Shown one piece after another: positions 36,680 to 45,780 of a stretch of DNA of 64,000 nucleotides. Position 1 is the stretch's first letter. The number at the start of each line of letters is the position of its first letter. The position numbers and the translations under genes are program-made. The stretch is from Thiopontia sp964551545 (GTDB lineage Bacteria > Pseudomonadota > Gammaproteobacteria > GCF-002020875): assembly GCA_964551545.1 (NCBI GenBank), contig CAZKCT010000003.1, positions 13,723 to 77,722 of the forward strand, read 5' to 3'. Below the pieces are notes generated by a model, which saw nothing but the letters and a program-made list of their open reading frames with translations, was not told where the DNA came from and did not search any database.

Positions 36680-36884
36680 CTACAGTAAAAATGGGTACTT
36701 AGCTGCATCATTATCGATTCCAAACTCTGGAAGCTCTCTCATTGCATAACCTGATCTCCCCACAGCTGCCACACTACGACATCATTGGCATGTTGCTAAG
36801 GGAGCGATGGAGTGGACTGGCTTTTGAATAGGCTGCTATTACCAGAAACAGCAGAGGAGCCACAACGCTTCTGATTAAATTCAT
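36680..36884 (-). pseudogene. possible remnant of a small secreted protein gene
   Basis: An ATG at 36884, behind AGAGGGG, opens a 36-codon frame ending at 36774. It reads as a signal peptide (MNLIRSVVAPLLFLVIAAYS, then KASPL). A different frame just downstream encodes a protein-like tail (GYAMRELPEFGIDNDAAK region) that ends at 36680. Together they look like one short secreted protein broken by a frameshift, but the reading is weak and could be chance. The rest of the 36598-36923 gap shows nothing else. Confidence 0.25.
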
Positions 36885-36923
36885 CACGTCACGGCCCCTC
36901 TTAATCGGAGAATTGAACCTAAA

Positions 36924-38846
36924 TCAGATCAGCTGCAATCCGAGAACACCCTCCATTTTCTCTGCGGTCTCCGATTTACCGGTACGACTATCCCCAACCA
37001 GCGCAACAGTGATACTCACCTCTTCTCGGCTCTCTCCAGTGCGCTCCCGCTTCTCCGTCGCCAGCTCCTTGATCAGGTCGATCAGGTCCTCGGCAAGACG
37101 TGCTGGTGCCAGTTGTTCCACCTCGTTACGGTCCTGATAGCCACAGCGAGTCAGGTCCTCATCACCATTCTCACTGTAGACCCCCGCCATCAACTGACTG
37201 AAGGCAACCCCCAAGCGTAACTCTTTACGCTTGACCAGCCCTTCTGCAACCTTCATGAATTGCGCCTCGTTATCGAGATATTGCTCATAGAGGTCAGGGT
37301 GCAATACTTCACCTTTTGCATCTCTCAACAACGGGAATGGATTGGCCCAGTAACTACTCTCTTTTGAGCCACGGTGAGTGTGGGTGCTGCCTGCGGCAAC
37401 CCGCTCCCCAAGGCGGAAGTGTTCCATCGCCTCATCCACCCCCATATCAGCGGAGATCGTGGTCTCCTTCTGCTCGACCAGCTCAAAGTTGTTCATATAG
37501 AGCAAAACATCGAGTGGATCGCCAGTCATCACCTCAGTATCTTCCGTGACGGGCACAATCTGGCGGGCATTAGAACCAGTGTCTTTGTTGTAGCCCACCT
37601 CTCGACCAATCATCAGCAGTTTGGCCTGCTCACTGAAGCCATCCAGACAGGCGAATGCGCCCGTCTCTGTACCATAGAAGATGGGGTGAATGCGGCCATC
37701 CGTCCCTTTCTCCAGCGAAAGACGCCCCATATCATCCGCCTTGATCAACATCTCTGCGATGTAAGGCCCCTCTTGGTCATCAAAACGGACGACATAACGG
37801 GTACAACCACAATGCAGTGGTAGCTCGCCCTTACGAATCGCCAGCACGTTATGCAGCGTCAAGATCGGCTTCTTGCAGTAGCCAAAATATTTCAGTTCAT
37901 CACGATTGGGGACCAACCCAACCAGCAGATCATTCTCCTGATCCCAGTAGTAACCAAGATCATCAGCAGGTGCATTCGGATCACCGAAGATGAAGACCCC
38001 ATCGGGTCGACGGTCCTGCTGAATGTCGTCAACGCTGGCAAATGGGAAGAGATTGAGCAGTCCAGGCTCCATCTCCACAGTGCCACGAGACTTATGAAGA
38101 TAGGCCACAATCAGCCAAGAACCGACCTGCAGCGGTACAGAGACCCAGTCATCAGCATTGAAAGTGTCAAAGTTCAGAGGATTATGGTCCAGCTCGAAAA
38201 ATGGCTCTGCACGTTTATTGGAGGGTGTCGAGTAATCCACACCTGTACGGATATCTGCCGCAATGGTCAACGGCACATGAGAGAGCGGAATATAGTCCGC
38301 AGGCAGATTAAAGTAGTGCCCCGAGATCTCTCCAGCCGTCACATTGGGTGAAGCATCCAGCCCTTGAGTACGGCGCACACCATGCTCCAACCCCACTTTG
38401 CGTAACAATTGACGCCGCGTATCCAGAATCAGATCCGAAAGTGCAGAGGCTTTTTCCGTGACCTTATCTTTAACAGAGTCTGGAGACTCGAGGCCGGTAG
38501 AGACCACATCATTTTGCAATCGCACCAGGCGAGAATAACTACTGGAACGGAAATGGTGGAAAGCACCATCAATAAATTTAACCAGATTTCTGGCCTGCTC
38601 TTTTTCGACCCCTTCCAGCCTTCCTGGCTGCCCCAGGATGATCAAGTAATCCCGAGCACACACCTTCTTAATGAAATCGACCTTATGGATCGCCTCATTG
38701 TGACGCCGCGCATCACGGTGGTCAAGATTATCAATAAATTCGCTTTTATAGATTTTCAAAAATCGTGAAAACGGTAGACTTTTGATTAACTGCTCTGGGG
38801 TATTGCATCCCTCTCGAATCTCTAGAATTTGCTCCATTGGGTCCAT
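36924..38846 (-). CDS. 640-residue protein with C-terminal HPr-kinase-like P-loop, unknown function
   Basis: I do not recognise a characterised homologue. The N-terminal 100 residues are helical and charged (LDHRDARRHNEAIHKVDF, then YLIILGQPGRLEGVEKEQARN). The middle holds beta-rich sections: NADDWVSVPLQVGSWLIVAY, DGVFIFGDPN, and ILTLHNVLAIRKGELPLHCG. The last segment is VALVGDSRTGKSETAEKM, a Walker A at residues 618-625 followed by the SETA signature of HPr kinase / PEPCK-like ATPases. Only 15 residues follow it, although such kinases need over 100 more. Either the protein is truncated or the P-loop is used differently. No downstream frame continues it. No signal peptide or membrane helix. 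Confidence 0.75.
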   Translation of the reverse strand: MDPMEQILEIREGCNTPEQLIKSLPFSRFLKIYKSEFIDNLDHRDARRHNEAIHKVDFIKKVCARDYLIILGQPGRLEGVEKEQARNLVKFIDGAFHHFRSSSYSRLVRLQNDVVSTGLESPDSVKDKVTEKASALSDLILDTRRQLLRKVGLEHGVRRTQGLDASPNVTAGEISGHYFNLPADYIPLSHVPLTIAADIRTGVDYSTPSNKRAEPFFELDHNPLNFDTFNADDWVSVPLQVGSWLIVAYLHKSRGTVEMEPGLLNLFPFASVDDIQQDRRPDGVFIFGDPNAPADDLGYYWDQENDLLVGLVPNRDELKYFGYCKKPILTLHNVLAIRKGELPLHCGCTRYVVRFDDQEGPYIAEMLIKADDMGRLSLEKGTDGRIHPIFYGTETGAFACLDGFSEQAKLLMIGREVGYNKDTGSNARQIVPVTEDTEVMTGDPLDVLLYMNNFELVEQKETTISADMGVDEAMEHFRLGERVAAGSTHTHRGSKESSYWANPFPLLRDAKGEVLHPDLYEQYLDNEAQFMKVAEGLVKRKELRLGVAFSQLMAGVYSENGDEDLTRCGYQDRNEVEQLAPARLAEDLIDLIKELATEKRERTGESREEVSITVALVGDSRTGKSETAEKMEGVLGLQLI

Positions 38847-38919
38847 CCATATACAAAAAGGATCTGCATACTATCACACTGTCCCTTACCCATTTAGCTA
38901 TACAGGCATTAGGGAATTG

Positions 38920-38994
38920 ATGACTCAATCAGTATCTCAAATGGGGGCGTCACCATCAGACAGCACCGGGAACACCTCCACCCTTAATGATTAG
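38920..38994 (+). other. possible 24-residue small open reading frame
   Basis: AGGGA lies five bases before an ATG that opens a short Ser/Thr-rich frame (starts MTQSVSQMGASPSDSTG), followed 28 bases later by a terminator. The frame sits in the divergent side of the 38847-39072 gap. No homologue is known to me. It may be a small protein, part of a small RNA, or chance. Confidence 0.25.
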
Positions 38995-39022
38995 CCAAAA
39001 GTAGATATTCTTTACATCCATT

Positions 39023-39050
39023 AAAAAAGCCTGCATGAGCAGGCTTTTTT
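39023..39050. terminator. terminator after hns
   Basis: AAAAAAGCCTGC pairs with GCAGGCTTTTTT around an ATGA loop. It is 22 bases after the hns stop on the minus strand and is symmetric, so it can also act on the plus strand. Confidence 0.85.
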
Positions 39051-39072
39051 AATGCTCGAGAACAAAAAGACT

Positions 39073-39411
39073 TTATCCCTGATTCTCAATTCTTAGTGCA
39101 TCACGACCACCATGTTTCGCCTCTGCCGCAACCACCCATTTCGGGGATCGGCCACGACCGGTCCAGGTCTCCCTATGGTTATCAGGATTACGATAAACAG
39201 GTTTAACTTTGGCACGTTTACGAGCTGGCTTCACTTTTGTACCGGCCGCAAGCTTCTTGATGGTGTCCGTACCATACTTCTTGGCCAGAGCAGCGAGCTC
39301 TTTCTGGGCCTTCTGGTTGGCACTATTCTCTTTTTTTCTGCGGTTAACCTCTGCCGTTACATCTTTAAGCAGTGTCTCCAGCTTTGCATCTGACATCTTA
39401 TTAAGCTTCAT
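39073..39411 (-). CDS. H-NS family nucleoid-associated protein
   Basis: Histone-like silencer of AT-rich DNA. The 112-residue protein has an N-terminal coiled coil for oligomerisation (LNKMSDAKLETLLKDVTAEVNRRKK), a basic linker (KPARKRAKVKPV) and the C-terminal DNA-binding domain YRNPDNHRETWTGRGRSPKWV at about residues 71-91, which matches the H-NS motif around W-x-G-x-G-R-x-P-x-W. The C-terminal ends AKHGGRDALRI. AGAGAGATAGA precedes the ATG. The upstream 137 bases are strongly AT-rich, which fits autoregulation by H-NS (inference). Confidence 0.92.
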   Translation of the reverse strand: MKLNKMSDAKLETLLKDVTAEVNRRKKENSANQKAQKELAALAKKYGTDTIKKLAAGTKVKPARKRAKVKPVYRNPDNHRETWTGRGRSPKWVVAAEAKHGGRDALRIENQG

Positions 39412-39548
39412 TCTATCTCTCTTTTAGAAGGTTTAATATTTGTAATATTTCATCAATATTTATTTATCGAACGTTCGATACTCAATATTTGATAAGGAAT
39501 ATATTACAAAGAAACAGAAAAAACAAATCTAATTATTCAATTATTAAT
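39412..39548 (-). promoter_or_regulatory. AT-rich control region of the hns-type gene
   Basis: This gap between relA and the H-NS-type gene is much more AT-rich than the rest of the window, with runs such as TTAATATTTGTAATATTTC. Such DNA is the preferred H-NS target. A promoter for the gene must lie here, but exact boxes cannot be chosen with confidence. Confidence 0.4.
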
Positions 39549-41678
39549 TCAATCGTGATTACATGATGCAGAAAGAATATTTTTCATCCTTAATAATTGG
39601 TCCAGGATTTCCCCAATACTTCGGCCTGCCTCCATCTCTACATCAATTGAGATCTGTGCTGTATGACTCTCCCGATCCGTTGAGGTATTGATGGCGTCGA
39701 TATTGATCGACTTATTTCGAAACAGTGTTGTAATGTCATTCAGTAGACCAGAACGATCATGCGCCTTGATCAAAAGTTGATGTTTCTGCATGGAGGACTC
39801 ATTCACCCCCCAAGAGACCTCAATCACTCGCTCCGGCTCCGTCTCAATCAAGTGGAGCGCATTGGGGCACTCCTGATGATGAATGGTGATGCCACGGCCT
39901 CGGGTAATAAATCCAATAATAGGATCCGTATTGGTTGGCTGACAGCAGTTGGCAAAGCGGGTCATTAATTTTCCCACCCCCCGGATTGAGATCGCATCCG
40001 GGCTACTCTCCTCTTCCTGCACCGCTTTGCGGGGACGCTTCTTCTGCACAGGGGGCGGAGAAACTAAGGTAGAAATCCCCCCGGCCAACTGACCGCAGGT
40101 AATATCCCCCTGTCCAATCGCAGCGTGCAGCGCTTCCAGGTTTTTCTGTTCATAACGCTGCACCAAATGCTCAAGTGGAAGATTGGGAGATCCAGCACGA
40201 GCCAGTTCCCGCTCTAAAATAGTGCGCCCGGCTGCCACATTCTCTTCATAATCCTGTTTACGGAACCACTGCCGCACACGATAACGGGCGCGCGAGGTGT
40301 GGAGATAGCCCAAATTTGGATTCATCCAGTCCCGAGTCGGACCACCCTCTTTGACGGTGAGAATCTCAACCCGCTGCCCCGACTGCAGGGGCTGATTTAG
40401 CGGAATGATCTTCCCATCAATCTTGGCACCACGGGTGCGGTGCCCTAGCCCCGTATGGATGCTGTAAGCAAAATCGAGTGCAGTCGCCCCCTCTGGAAGC
40501 TCTACGATCTCCCCTTGAGGAGTCAGCACGTAGACCAACTCTTCCACCATTTCATCGTGAAACTGATCGACCATCCCCTCCTGCTCTGAAAGCTCATCTT
40601 TCCACTCCAGCAGTTGGCGCAGCCAGTTAATCTTGCGCTCAAAGCCAGGATCGTAACGGGTCCCCTCTTTATAGCGCCAGTGCGCAGCAACCCCCAGCTC
40701 TGCCGCATCATGCATCTCATGGGTACGAATCTGAATTTCTAACACCCTTCCCTCCGGCCCATGAACCGCAGTATGAATCGAGCGATAGTTATTCCCTTTG
40801 GGGTTGGCAATATAGTCGTCAAACTCCTTGGAGATATGGGGCCAGAGACCATGGACAATGCCCAGTGCTGCATAACAGTCCGCCACATCATCCACCAGAA
40901 TTCGCACTGCATGGAGGTCATAAAGGGACTCAATCTCTACCTGCTTGCGCTGCATCTTCTTCCAGATACTGTAGAGGTGCTTGGTGCGCCCACTCACCTC
41001 CCCGTTCAACTCTGCCTTTTCCAGAGCCTCTTCAATGGTGGAGATAGAGAGCGAAATATAGGAATCTCGTTCACCCCGTTTCTGGTTGAGTTTCCGGGAG
41101 AGCTCTTTATAGACGGTTGGCTCCAGTACGCGGAAGGCAAAATCCTCTAGCTTCCATTTAAGCGCCCCCATTCCCAGGCGGTTGGCCAGTGGCGCCAATA
41201 CATCACGAGTGAGCTGCGCATTCTCTCGACGCGCCTCTTTACTCAACCCCATGGGAAACTGCATCCGCAACAAATGCTCCGCCAGTTTGATCACCACGAC
41301 CCGCACGTCTTGCGCCATAGCCAGCAGCATCTTGCGCAAATTCTCGTACTGGGACTCTCCGCCTCCATGGTGGGAGTGCAGGTGGAGCATCGTCATCTCA
41401 ATGGTCCCTTGCAACAGACCAAACACCGTCTCCCCTGTCACCTCCTCCAGATCGACTATTGGATCTATGCCGGTCCAGTGGTGATAGCTGTAGAGCATGG
41501 CCGCAGCGACCATCTCACGGTCCTGTGGAGCAATCTCCTCAATCAACTGGGCAGTCGCCTCAATCTGTGGAGCAAGCGCATCCCACTGCTCCGGTTTCAG
41601 ATTCTCTGCAGCATGGCGAGCAATCCATGCCCAACTCTGCCCAACCTGACTCGACTCTTTATCTTCGCGTTCTTCCAT
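39549..41678 (-). CDS. relA: (p)ppGpp synthetase RelA
   Basis: Ribosome-associated GTP pyrophosphokinase of the stringent response. The 709-residue product has a pseudo-hydrolase domain in which the HD motif is lost (AAMLYSYHHWTGIDP), a synthetase domain with GRTKHLYSIWKKMQ and EFDDYIANPKGNNYRSIHT (EFDD is the RelA form, RFKD the SpoT form), a TGS domain (YVLTPQGEIVELPEGATALDFAY), and a C-terminal zinc-finger/ACT region (RFANCCQPTNTDP and LLIKAHDRSGLLNDITTLF). The ATG at 41678 behind AGGA is preferred over an upstream non-ATG start. It overlaps ygiQ by 20 bases, so it is coupled to the TonB cluster transcript. Confidence 0.95.
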   Translation of the reverse strand: MEEREDKESSQVGQSWAWIARHAAENLKPEQWDALAPQIEATAQLIEEIAPQDREMVAAAMLYSYHHWTGIDPIVDLEEVTGETVFGLLQGTIEMTMLHLHSHHGGGESQYENLRKMLLAMAQDVRVVVIKLAEHLLRMQFPMGLSKEARRENAQLTRDVLAPLANRLGMGALKWKLEDFAFRVLEPTVYKELSRKLNQKRGERDSYISLSISTIEEALEKAELNGEVSGRTKHLYSIWKKMQRKQVEIESLYDLHAVRILVDDVADCYAALGIVHGLWPHISKEFDDYIANPKGNNYRSIHTAVHGPEGRVLEIQIRTHEMHDAAELGVAAHWRYKEGTRYDPGFERKINWLRQLLEWKDELSEQEGMVDQFHDEMVEELVYVLTPQGEIVELPEGATALDFAYSIHTGLGHRTRGAKIDGKIIPLNQPLQSGQRVEILTVKEGGPTRDWMNPNLGYLHTSRARYRVRQWFRKQDYEENVAAGRTILERELARAGSPNLPLEHLVQRYEQKNLEALHAAIGQGDITCGQLAGGISTLVSPPPVQKKRPRKAVQEEESSPDAISIRGVGKLMTRFANCCQPTNTDPIIGFITRGRGITIHHQECPNALHLIETEPERVIEVSWGVNESSMQKHQLLIKAHDRSGLLNDITTLFRNKSINIDAINTSTDRESHTAQISIDVEMEAGRSIGEILDQLLRMKNILSASCNHD

Positions 41679-43689
41679 GCGCTTTTCCTGACCGTTTCCC
41701 TTTGACCCCCATCTTCTTCCTTGCACCCGTCCGGCTGCGATGTGGACGATTGCGCTGTTCTGCAGGGACTAGATGTTTTTTCCCTGGACCAATGAGATCC
41801 TCTCTCCCCATCTCAATCAATGCCTGGCGCAGTAGTGGCCAGTTATTGGGATCGTGGTAACGGAGAAATGCTTTATGTAGCCTGCGTCGACGCCCCCCTT
41901 TTGGAATAGGAATGGTATCGCTCTCTCTCTTAATCTTTCGTAATGGATTAAAGGCCGTGTGGTACATGGTGGTTGCCAGTGCCATTGGCGTTGGCAGAAA
42001 ATTTTGTACCTGGTCAGGGCGGAAACGGTTCTGTTTAAGCCACAAAGCCAACGCTACCATATCCTCATCAGTCGTCCCTGGGTGGGCAGCGATAAAATAG
42101 GGAATCAGATACTGCTCTTTCCCCGCTTTTCTGGAGAAGCGATCAAACATCTCCCGGAAACGGTAGAAAGTATCGATCCCCGGCTTCATCATTTTGCTAA
42201 GCGGTTCAGACTCAGTATGTTCTGGTGCAATTTTCAGATAACCACCGACATGATGCGTTGCCAGCTCTTCGACATACTCCGGTGAGCGCACTGCAAGATC
42301 ATAACGAAGCCCAGATGCAATGGAGATCCGCTTCACTCCCGGTAAGGATCGCGCACTACGATAGAGCTCAATCAGTGGCTGATGATTGGTCTCCATCTGT
42401 GGGCAGATCTCTGGATAGACGCAGGAGAGTCGTCGACAGGAAGACTCTATCTTGGAATCCCTGCAGCGCATCCGATACATATTGGCGGTGGGACCACCGA
42501 GATCGGAAATGCTTCCGGTGAAGCCCGGAACCTGCCGCAGCTCTTCAATCTCTCTCAATATCGACGCTTGTGAGCGACTCTGAATCACACGCCCCTCATG
42601 CTCTGTAATTGAGCAAAAAGTACAACCACCAAAACAGCCACGCATAATATTGATCGAAAAGCGGATCATCTCATAGGCCGGAATCCGGGCCTGCTGGTAA
42701 CTCGGATGTGGAAGACGGGTATAGGGGAGCTCATAAACCCGATCCAGCTCCTCTGTCTGTAGTGGAACTGGAGGCGGATTGACCCATAAAAATTGATCGC
42801 CATGCGGTTGCACCAGTGTCCGTGCATTGCCTGGATTGGTCTCGAGATGGAAGATACGAGAGCTATGCGCATAGAGCTGCTGATCGCGTTTGACCTGCTC
42901 ATAAGAGGGCAGTCGAATCAGGGTGTTTTCTCGTTGGCTCCCTGTGGTTGAGGGTGCACCACTTCCATCGACGGGAAGCTCGGAAAAATCGAGCTGCTTC
43001 CATTCAGGTTCCAGAGCACGGTAATCCTCCCCTCGCAATAGCAAGGCAGACCCACGCAGGTTGTGAATCTCCTCGATGGACTCCCCTGCGGCCATGCGGT
43101 GTGCCAGCTCTACGATCGCACGCTCCGCATTCCCATAAAGGAGCAGATCAGCGCGTGCGTCCATCAAGATCGATCTTCGTACTTTATCCGACCAGTAATC
43201 ATAGTGAGCCATTCGTCGCAGACTCGCCTCGATACCACCCAGCACAATGGGGGCTTCTTTCCACGCCTCTCGACAGCGCTGACTATAGACAATGGTGGAG
43301 CGGTCTGGGCGCATTCCACCTTCACCACCTGGCGTATAGGCATCATCACGCCGCACACGATGATCGGAGGTGTAACGGTTGACCATCGAATCCATATTAC
43401 CCGCTGTGACCCCAAAGAAGAGATTAGGCTGTCCCAGCGCCTGAAATGATTCCGCACTACGCCAATCAGGCTGTGAAAGGATTCCAACCCGAAACCCTTG
43501 GGCCTCCAGAAGTCGACCAATCAGTGCCATACCGAAACTGGGATGGTCGATATAGGCATCTCCGGTCACCAGAATGATGTCGCAAGAGTCCCACCCCAGC
43601 TCATCCATCTCCTCTCGACACATGGGCAACACAGGGGCCACACCAAAACGGTGCGCCCAATATTTTCGCCGGGAGAAAAGGGTATTCAT
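41659..43689 (-). CDS. YgiQ family radical SAM protein
   Basis: A 676-residue radical SAM protein of the UPF0313/YgiQ family, role unknown. The [4Fe-4S] motif C-x3-C-x2-C is CFGGCTFCS near residue 345. Upstream regions GDAYIDHPSFGMALIGRLLEAQGF and GGIEASLRRMAHYDYWSD are family-specific N-terminal motifs; YLIPYFIAAHPGTTDEDM and LKIAPEHTE are in the C-terminal barrel. The Arg/Lys-rich tail (NRPHRSRTGARKKMG) is typical. It follows the TonB gene by 50 bases and overlaps relA. Confidence 0.9.
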   Translation of the reverse strand: MNTLFSRRKYWAHRFGVAPVLPMCREEMDELGWDSCDIILVTGDAYIDHPSFGMALIGRLLEAQGFRVGILSQPDWRSAESFQALGQPNLFFGVTAGNMDSMVNRYTSDHRVRRDDAYTPGGEGGMRPDRSTIVYSQRCREAWKEAPIVLGGIEASLRRMAHYDYWSDKVRRSILMDARADLLLYGNAERAIVELAHRMAAGESIEEIHNLRGSALLLRGEDYRALEPEWKQLDFSELPVDGSGAPSTTGSQRENTLIRLPSYEQVKRDQQLYAHSSRIFHLETNPGNARTLVQPHGDQFLWVNPPPVPLQTEELDRVYELPYTRLPHPSYQQARIPAYEMIRFSINIMRGCFGGCTFCSITEHEGRVIQSRSQASILREIEELRQVPGFTGSISDLGGPTANMYRMRCRDSKIESSCRRLSCVYPEICPQMETNHQPLIELYRSARSLPGVKRISIASGLRYDLAVRSPEYVEELATHHVGGYLKIAPEHTESEPLSKMMKPGIDTFYRFREMFDRFSRKAGKEQYLIPYFIAAHPGTTDEDMVALALWLKQNRFRPDQVQNFLPTPMALATTMYHTAFNPLRKIKRESDTIPIPKGGRRRRLHKAFLRYHDPNNWPLLRQALIEMGREDLIGPGKKHLVPAEQRNRPHRSRTGARKKMGVKGKRSGKAHGRTRR

Positions 43690-43739
43690 CGGGACATTAT
43701 ACTGGGCTTTACCCCAGAAGCGCCTTGGACAGTGAGGTT

Positions 43740-44942
43740 CTACTGCTGTTTGAGTTTGATGGTGACCGGAAAGGCAAAGCCTACTTTGTCACTCTCTACC
43801 TGATCCGGGAATGGCTCAAAACGGGCCATCGTCACCATGCGCTCAACCGCCTCATCCAACGCCTGATGCCCTGAGCTCTGAATGACTTCGGTACTCAACA
43901 GTTTTCCAGCACGATTGAGAACGAAACCAACAATGACCTTCCCTTGTATTTTTAGCTCTTCGGCAACCGCTTTGGGATAGAGGGTAAACTCTCGCAAACT
44001 CAGGCGAACTCGAGCACGATAGCCAAAATTGATTCCACCCACTCCTGCATATTGGTTTCTCCAACGGGTCAGTTTTCTCTTTTCGGCAGCTGTCACCTCA
44101 GAGGAAGAGGGCTGTTTTGCAGTTTTCGTAGCCGATTTTGATGCGGTAGAGCTCGGTGGCGTAGGCCTCCAGTCCTCAGCCTGAACTTGAGGGAGCTGTT
44201 CCATGGTTGCAGCATCGAAGTGGAGCTGCTCAATCTGGATTTCCGCCAGAATCACCTCTGACCCTCCGATCGCTTCTGGAAGTATTTGCTCTTGCGGCAG
44301 ATCAACCGAAGCACTCTCCAGCTCCTTCAACTCTTCAAATGCCGGAATCTGCAGCTCCTCTTTCGATGGTGCAAGATTCATCGATCCAGAATCTTCAACA
44401 CCATTCAGAGAGATACTCTCTCCGCCAGATAACGCCGCCACTGCGCTCAGTTCAGGCTCCAGCGCCGCTGCAGTTGGTTGGGGTGCAGCAATCGGTGCAG
44501 CGGCCGACGGGAGCACTTCCGCTGCTGCAGCCTCTTGAGGCCCATCCACCGAAGCGGTATCGGGTGTCAGCTCAACCAGCTCTCCCGGCTCCATCTTCAG
44601 CTCGACCGGGTCGGGAGCGGCACCTGGAGTCACTTCAAGGACACTATCTGAGGGCGCAACATGGGAAAAGGCCTCTGCCAACTGCTGTTGAGTCTCATCC
44701 AGCGAGACCATAGGAATCTTCTCTTCCTCTTGCAATATCTCAGGCTGAACAAGCTCTGGTTTTTCCAATACCACTTGCTCTATGACATCAGGATCCGCCA
44801 GTTGTACCGTAAAGGCTCGTTCGCTACTCCCCTGTTGCACCAATGGTGTCATCTGATAGATCGGTAGAAAGCGGACCAGTGCAATGTGCAACAGCAGTGA
44901 TCCTACAAAGGCGATAAACCACTGGCGAGACCGGATCACCAT
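43740..44942 (-). CDS. TonB energy transducer
   Basis: Transmits proton motive force from ExbBD to outer-membrane receptors. The 400-residue protein has one N-terminal membrane anchor at about 9-27 (FIAFVGSLLLHIALVRFL), with the characteristic Ser and His inside the helix, a long Ala/Pro/Glu-rich periplasmic spacer (100-290) and the TonB C-terminal domain from about 315: YPKAVAEELKIQGKVIVGF and SSGHQALDEAVERMV. The spacer is longer and more acidic than the Pro-Lys repeats of E. coli TonB. It is the fourth of the ExbB-ExbD-ExbD-TonB set. Confidence 0.9.
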   Translation of the reverse strand: MVIRSRQWFIAFVGSLLLHIALVRFLPIYQMTPLVQQGSSERAFTVQLADPDVIEQVVLEKPELVQPEILQEEEKIPMVSLDETQQQLAEAFSHVAPSDSVLEVTPGAAPDPVELKMEPGELVELTPDTASVDGPQEAAAAEVLPSAAAPIAAPQPTAAALEPELSAVAALSGGESISLNGVEDSGSMNLAPSKEELQIPAFEELKELESASVDLPQEQILPEAIGGSEVILAEIQIEQLHFDAATMEQLPQVQAEDWRPTPPSSTASKSATKTAKQPSSSEVTAAEKRKLTRWRNQYAGVGGINFGYRARVRLSLREFTLYPKAVAEELKIQGKVIVGFVLNRAGKLLSTEVIQSSGHQALDEAVERMVTMARFEPFPDQVESDKVGFAFPVTIKLKQQ

Positions 44943-44944
44943 GG

Positions 44945-45352
44945 TTAGCGTTGTGCCTCCGTAGTCACCAGCTCAATCTCCTTGACCCCGCTTTTACGGA
45001 TCTCTTCCAACAACTTCACCAGCTGATGGGCATCCACCCGCTGATCTGCATGAACCTCCACAGAAGGGGGAACCCCATCCCGGTGAGATTGCTCCATCAG
45101 ATAACGGAGTTGAAAGGCGTTACGAATGGGGCGCTCGCCAACCGCCATATTCCCATCCTGATCAAGAAACAGAGATAGATCCATCCGTTCGACGCGATGC
45201 TGACTACTTGACTCTGGGTGCTCAATCTCCCAAAACCCTGGAGAGCGAATGGTTCCAGCGACCAGAAAGAAGATGATCAACAGAAAGATGACACTGACCA
45301 ATGGGGTCATGTCCAACTCAGAGTGTCGCTTGTGGGAGTATTGAAAACGCAT
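44945..45352 (-). CDS. ExbD-type biopolymer transporter (second copy)
   Basis: A 135-residue ExbD/TolR protein. A single membrane helix at about 14-34 (DMTPLVSVIFLLIIFFLVAG) holds the conserved Asp that is protonated during energy conversion (Asp14 in the LDMTPLVSV segment). The periplasmic part ends KLLEEIRKSGVKEIELVT, the usual ExbD fold. It lies between the other ExbD and TonB with 2-11 base gaps. Two different ExbD genes in one operon suggest a heteromeric stator or a specialised receptor. Confidence 0.9.
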   Translation of the reverse strand: MRFQYSHKRHSELDMTPLVSVIFLLIIFFLVAGTIRSPGFWEIEHPESSSQHRVERMDLSLFLDQDGNMAVGERPIRNAFQLRYLMEQSHRDGVPPSVEVHADQRVDAHQLVKLLEEIRKSGVKEIELVTTEAQR

Positions 45353-45363
45353 GATCGTGATGC

Positions 45364-45762
45364 TTAGCGAATCAGGCTCACCAGCGATGCGCCCCCCTCA
45401 CGAAGCTGGTCCATCACTAGCACCACTTGTTGTAGTGGAAGACCCGCATCTGGACGCACAATAAAACGGGTCTGCGGGCGCTTTTCCAGTAGCAGTGCAG
45501 TCCGAGCAGCAATCTCTACCTGCTGCACTCGTCGCCCGTTGAAATCGACAACACCCTGATCATGAACCCTCACCAATGAAGCACCTTGCCAGGCGTTGCT
45601 TCCTTTCCCCTTTTCGGCCGGTATATCCAGTGACAAGGTACGCTGCTGAGAGAAGCTAGTGGTCAGCATGAAGAAGATCAACAGCAGGAAGACCACATCA
45701 ATCAGAGATGTGAGACTCAGCCAGCGCCGTCTCGATGGCCGGGCAAGCGATTCGAACTGCAT
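45364..45762 (-). CDS. ExbD-type biopolymer transporter (first copy)
   Basis: A 132-residue ExbD/TolR protein. The N-terminal basic stretch PSRRRWLS is followed by the helix LTSLIDVVFLLLIFFMLTTSF with the key Asp in SLIDVVF near residue 22. The periplasmic domain ends QVVLVMDQLREGGASLVSLI. It differs clearly from the second copy in sequence. The gap to exbB is 18 bases. Confidence 0.9.
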   Translation of the reverse strand: MQFESLARPSRRRWLSLTSLIDVVFLLLIFFMLTTSFSQQRTLSLDIPAEKGKGSNAWQGASLVRVHDQGVVDFNGRRVQQVEIAARTALLLEKRPQTRFIVRPDAGLPLQQVVLVMDQLREGGASLVSLIR

Positions 45763-45780
45763 GACAGAAGCCGTAAGTCT

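Noticed and set aside
39549..41678. Assignment of relA as a bifunctional SpoT/Rel
   Set aside because: The hydrolase HD motif is lost and the synthetase has the EFDD form of RelA.
44203..44713. Plus-strand frames over the TonB spacer
   Set aside because: Produced by the Ala/Pro/Glu-rich spacer of tonB on the other strand.
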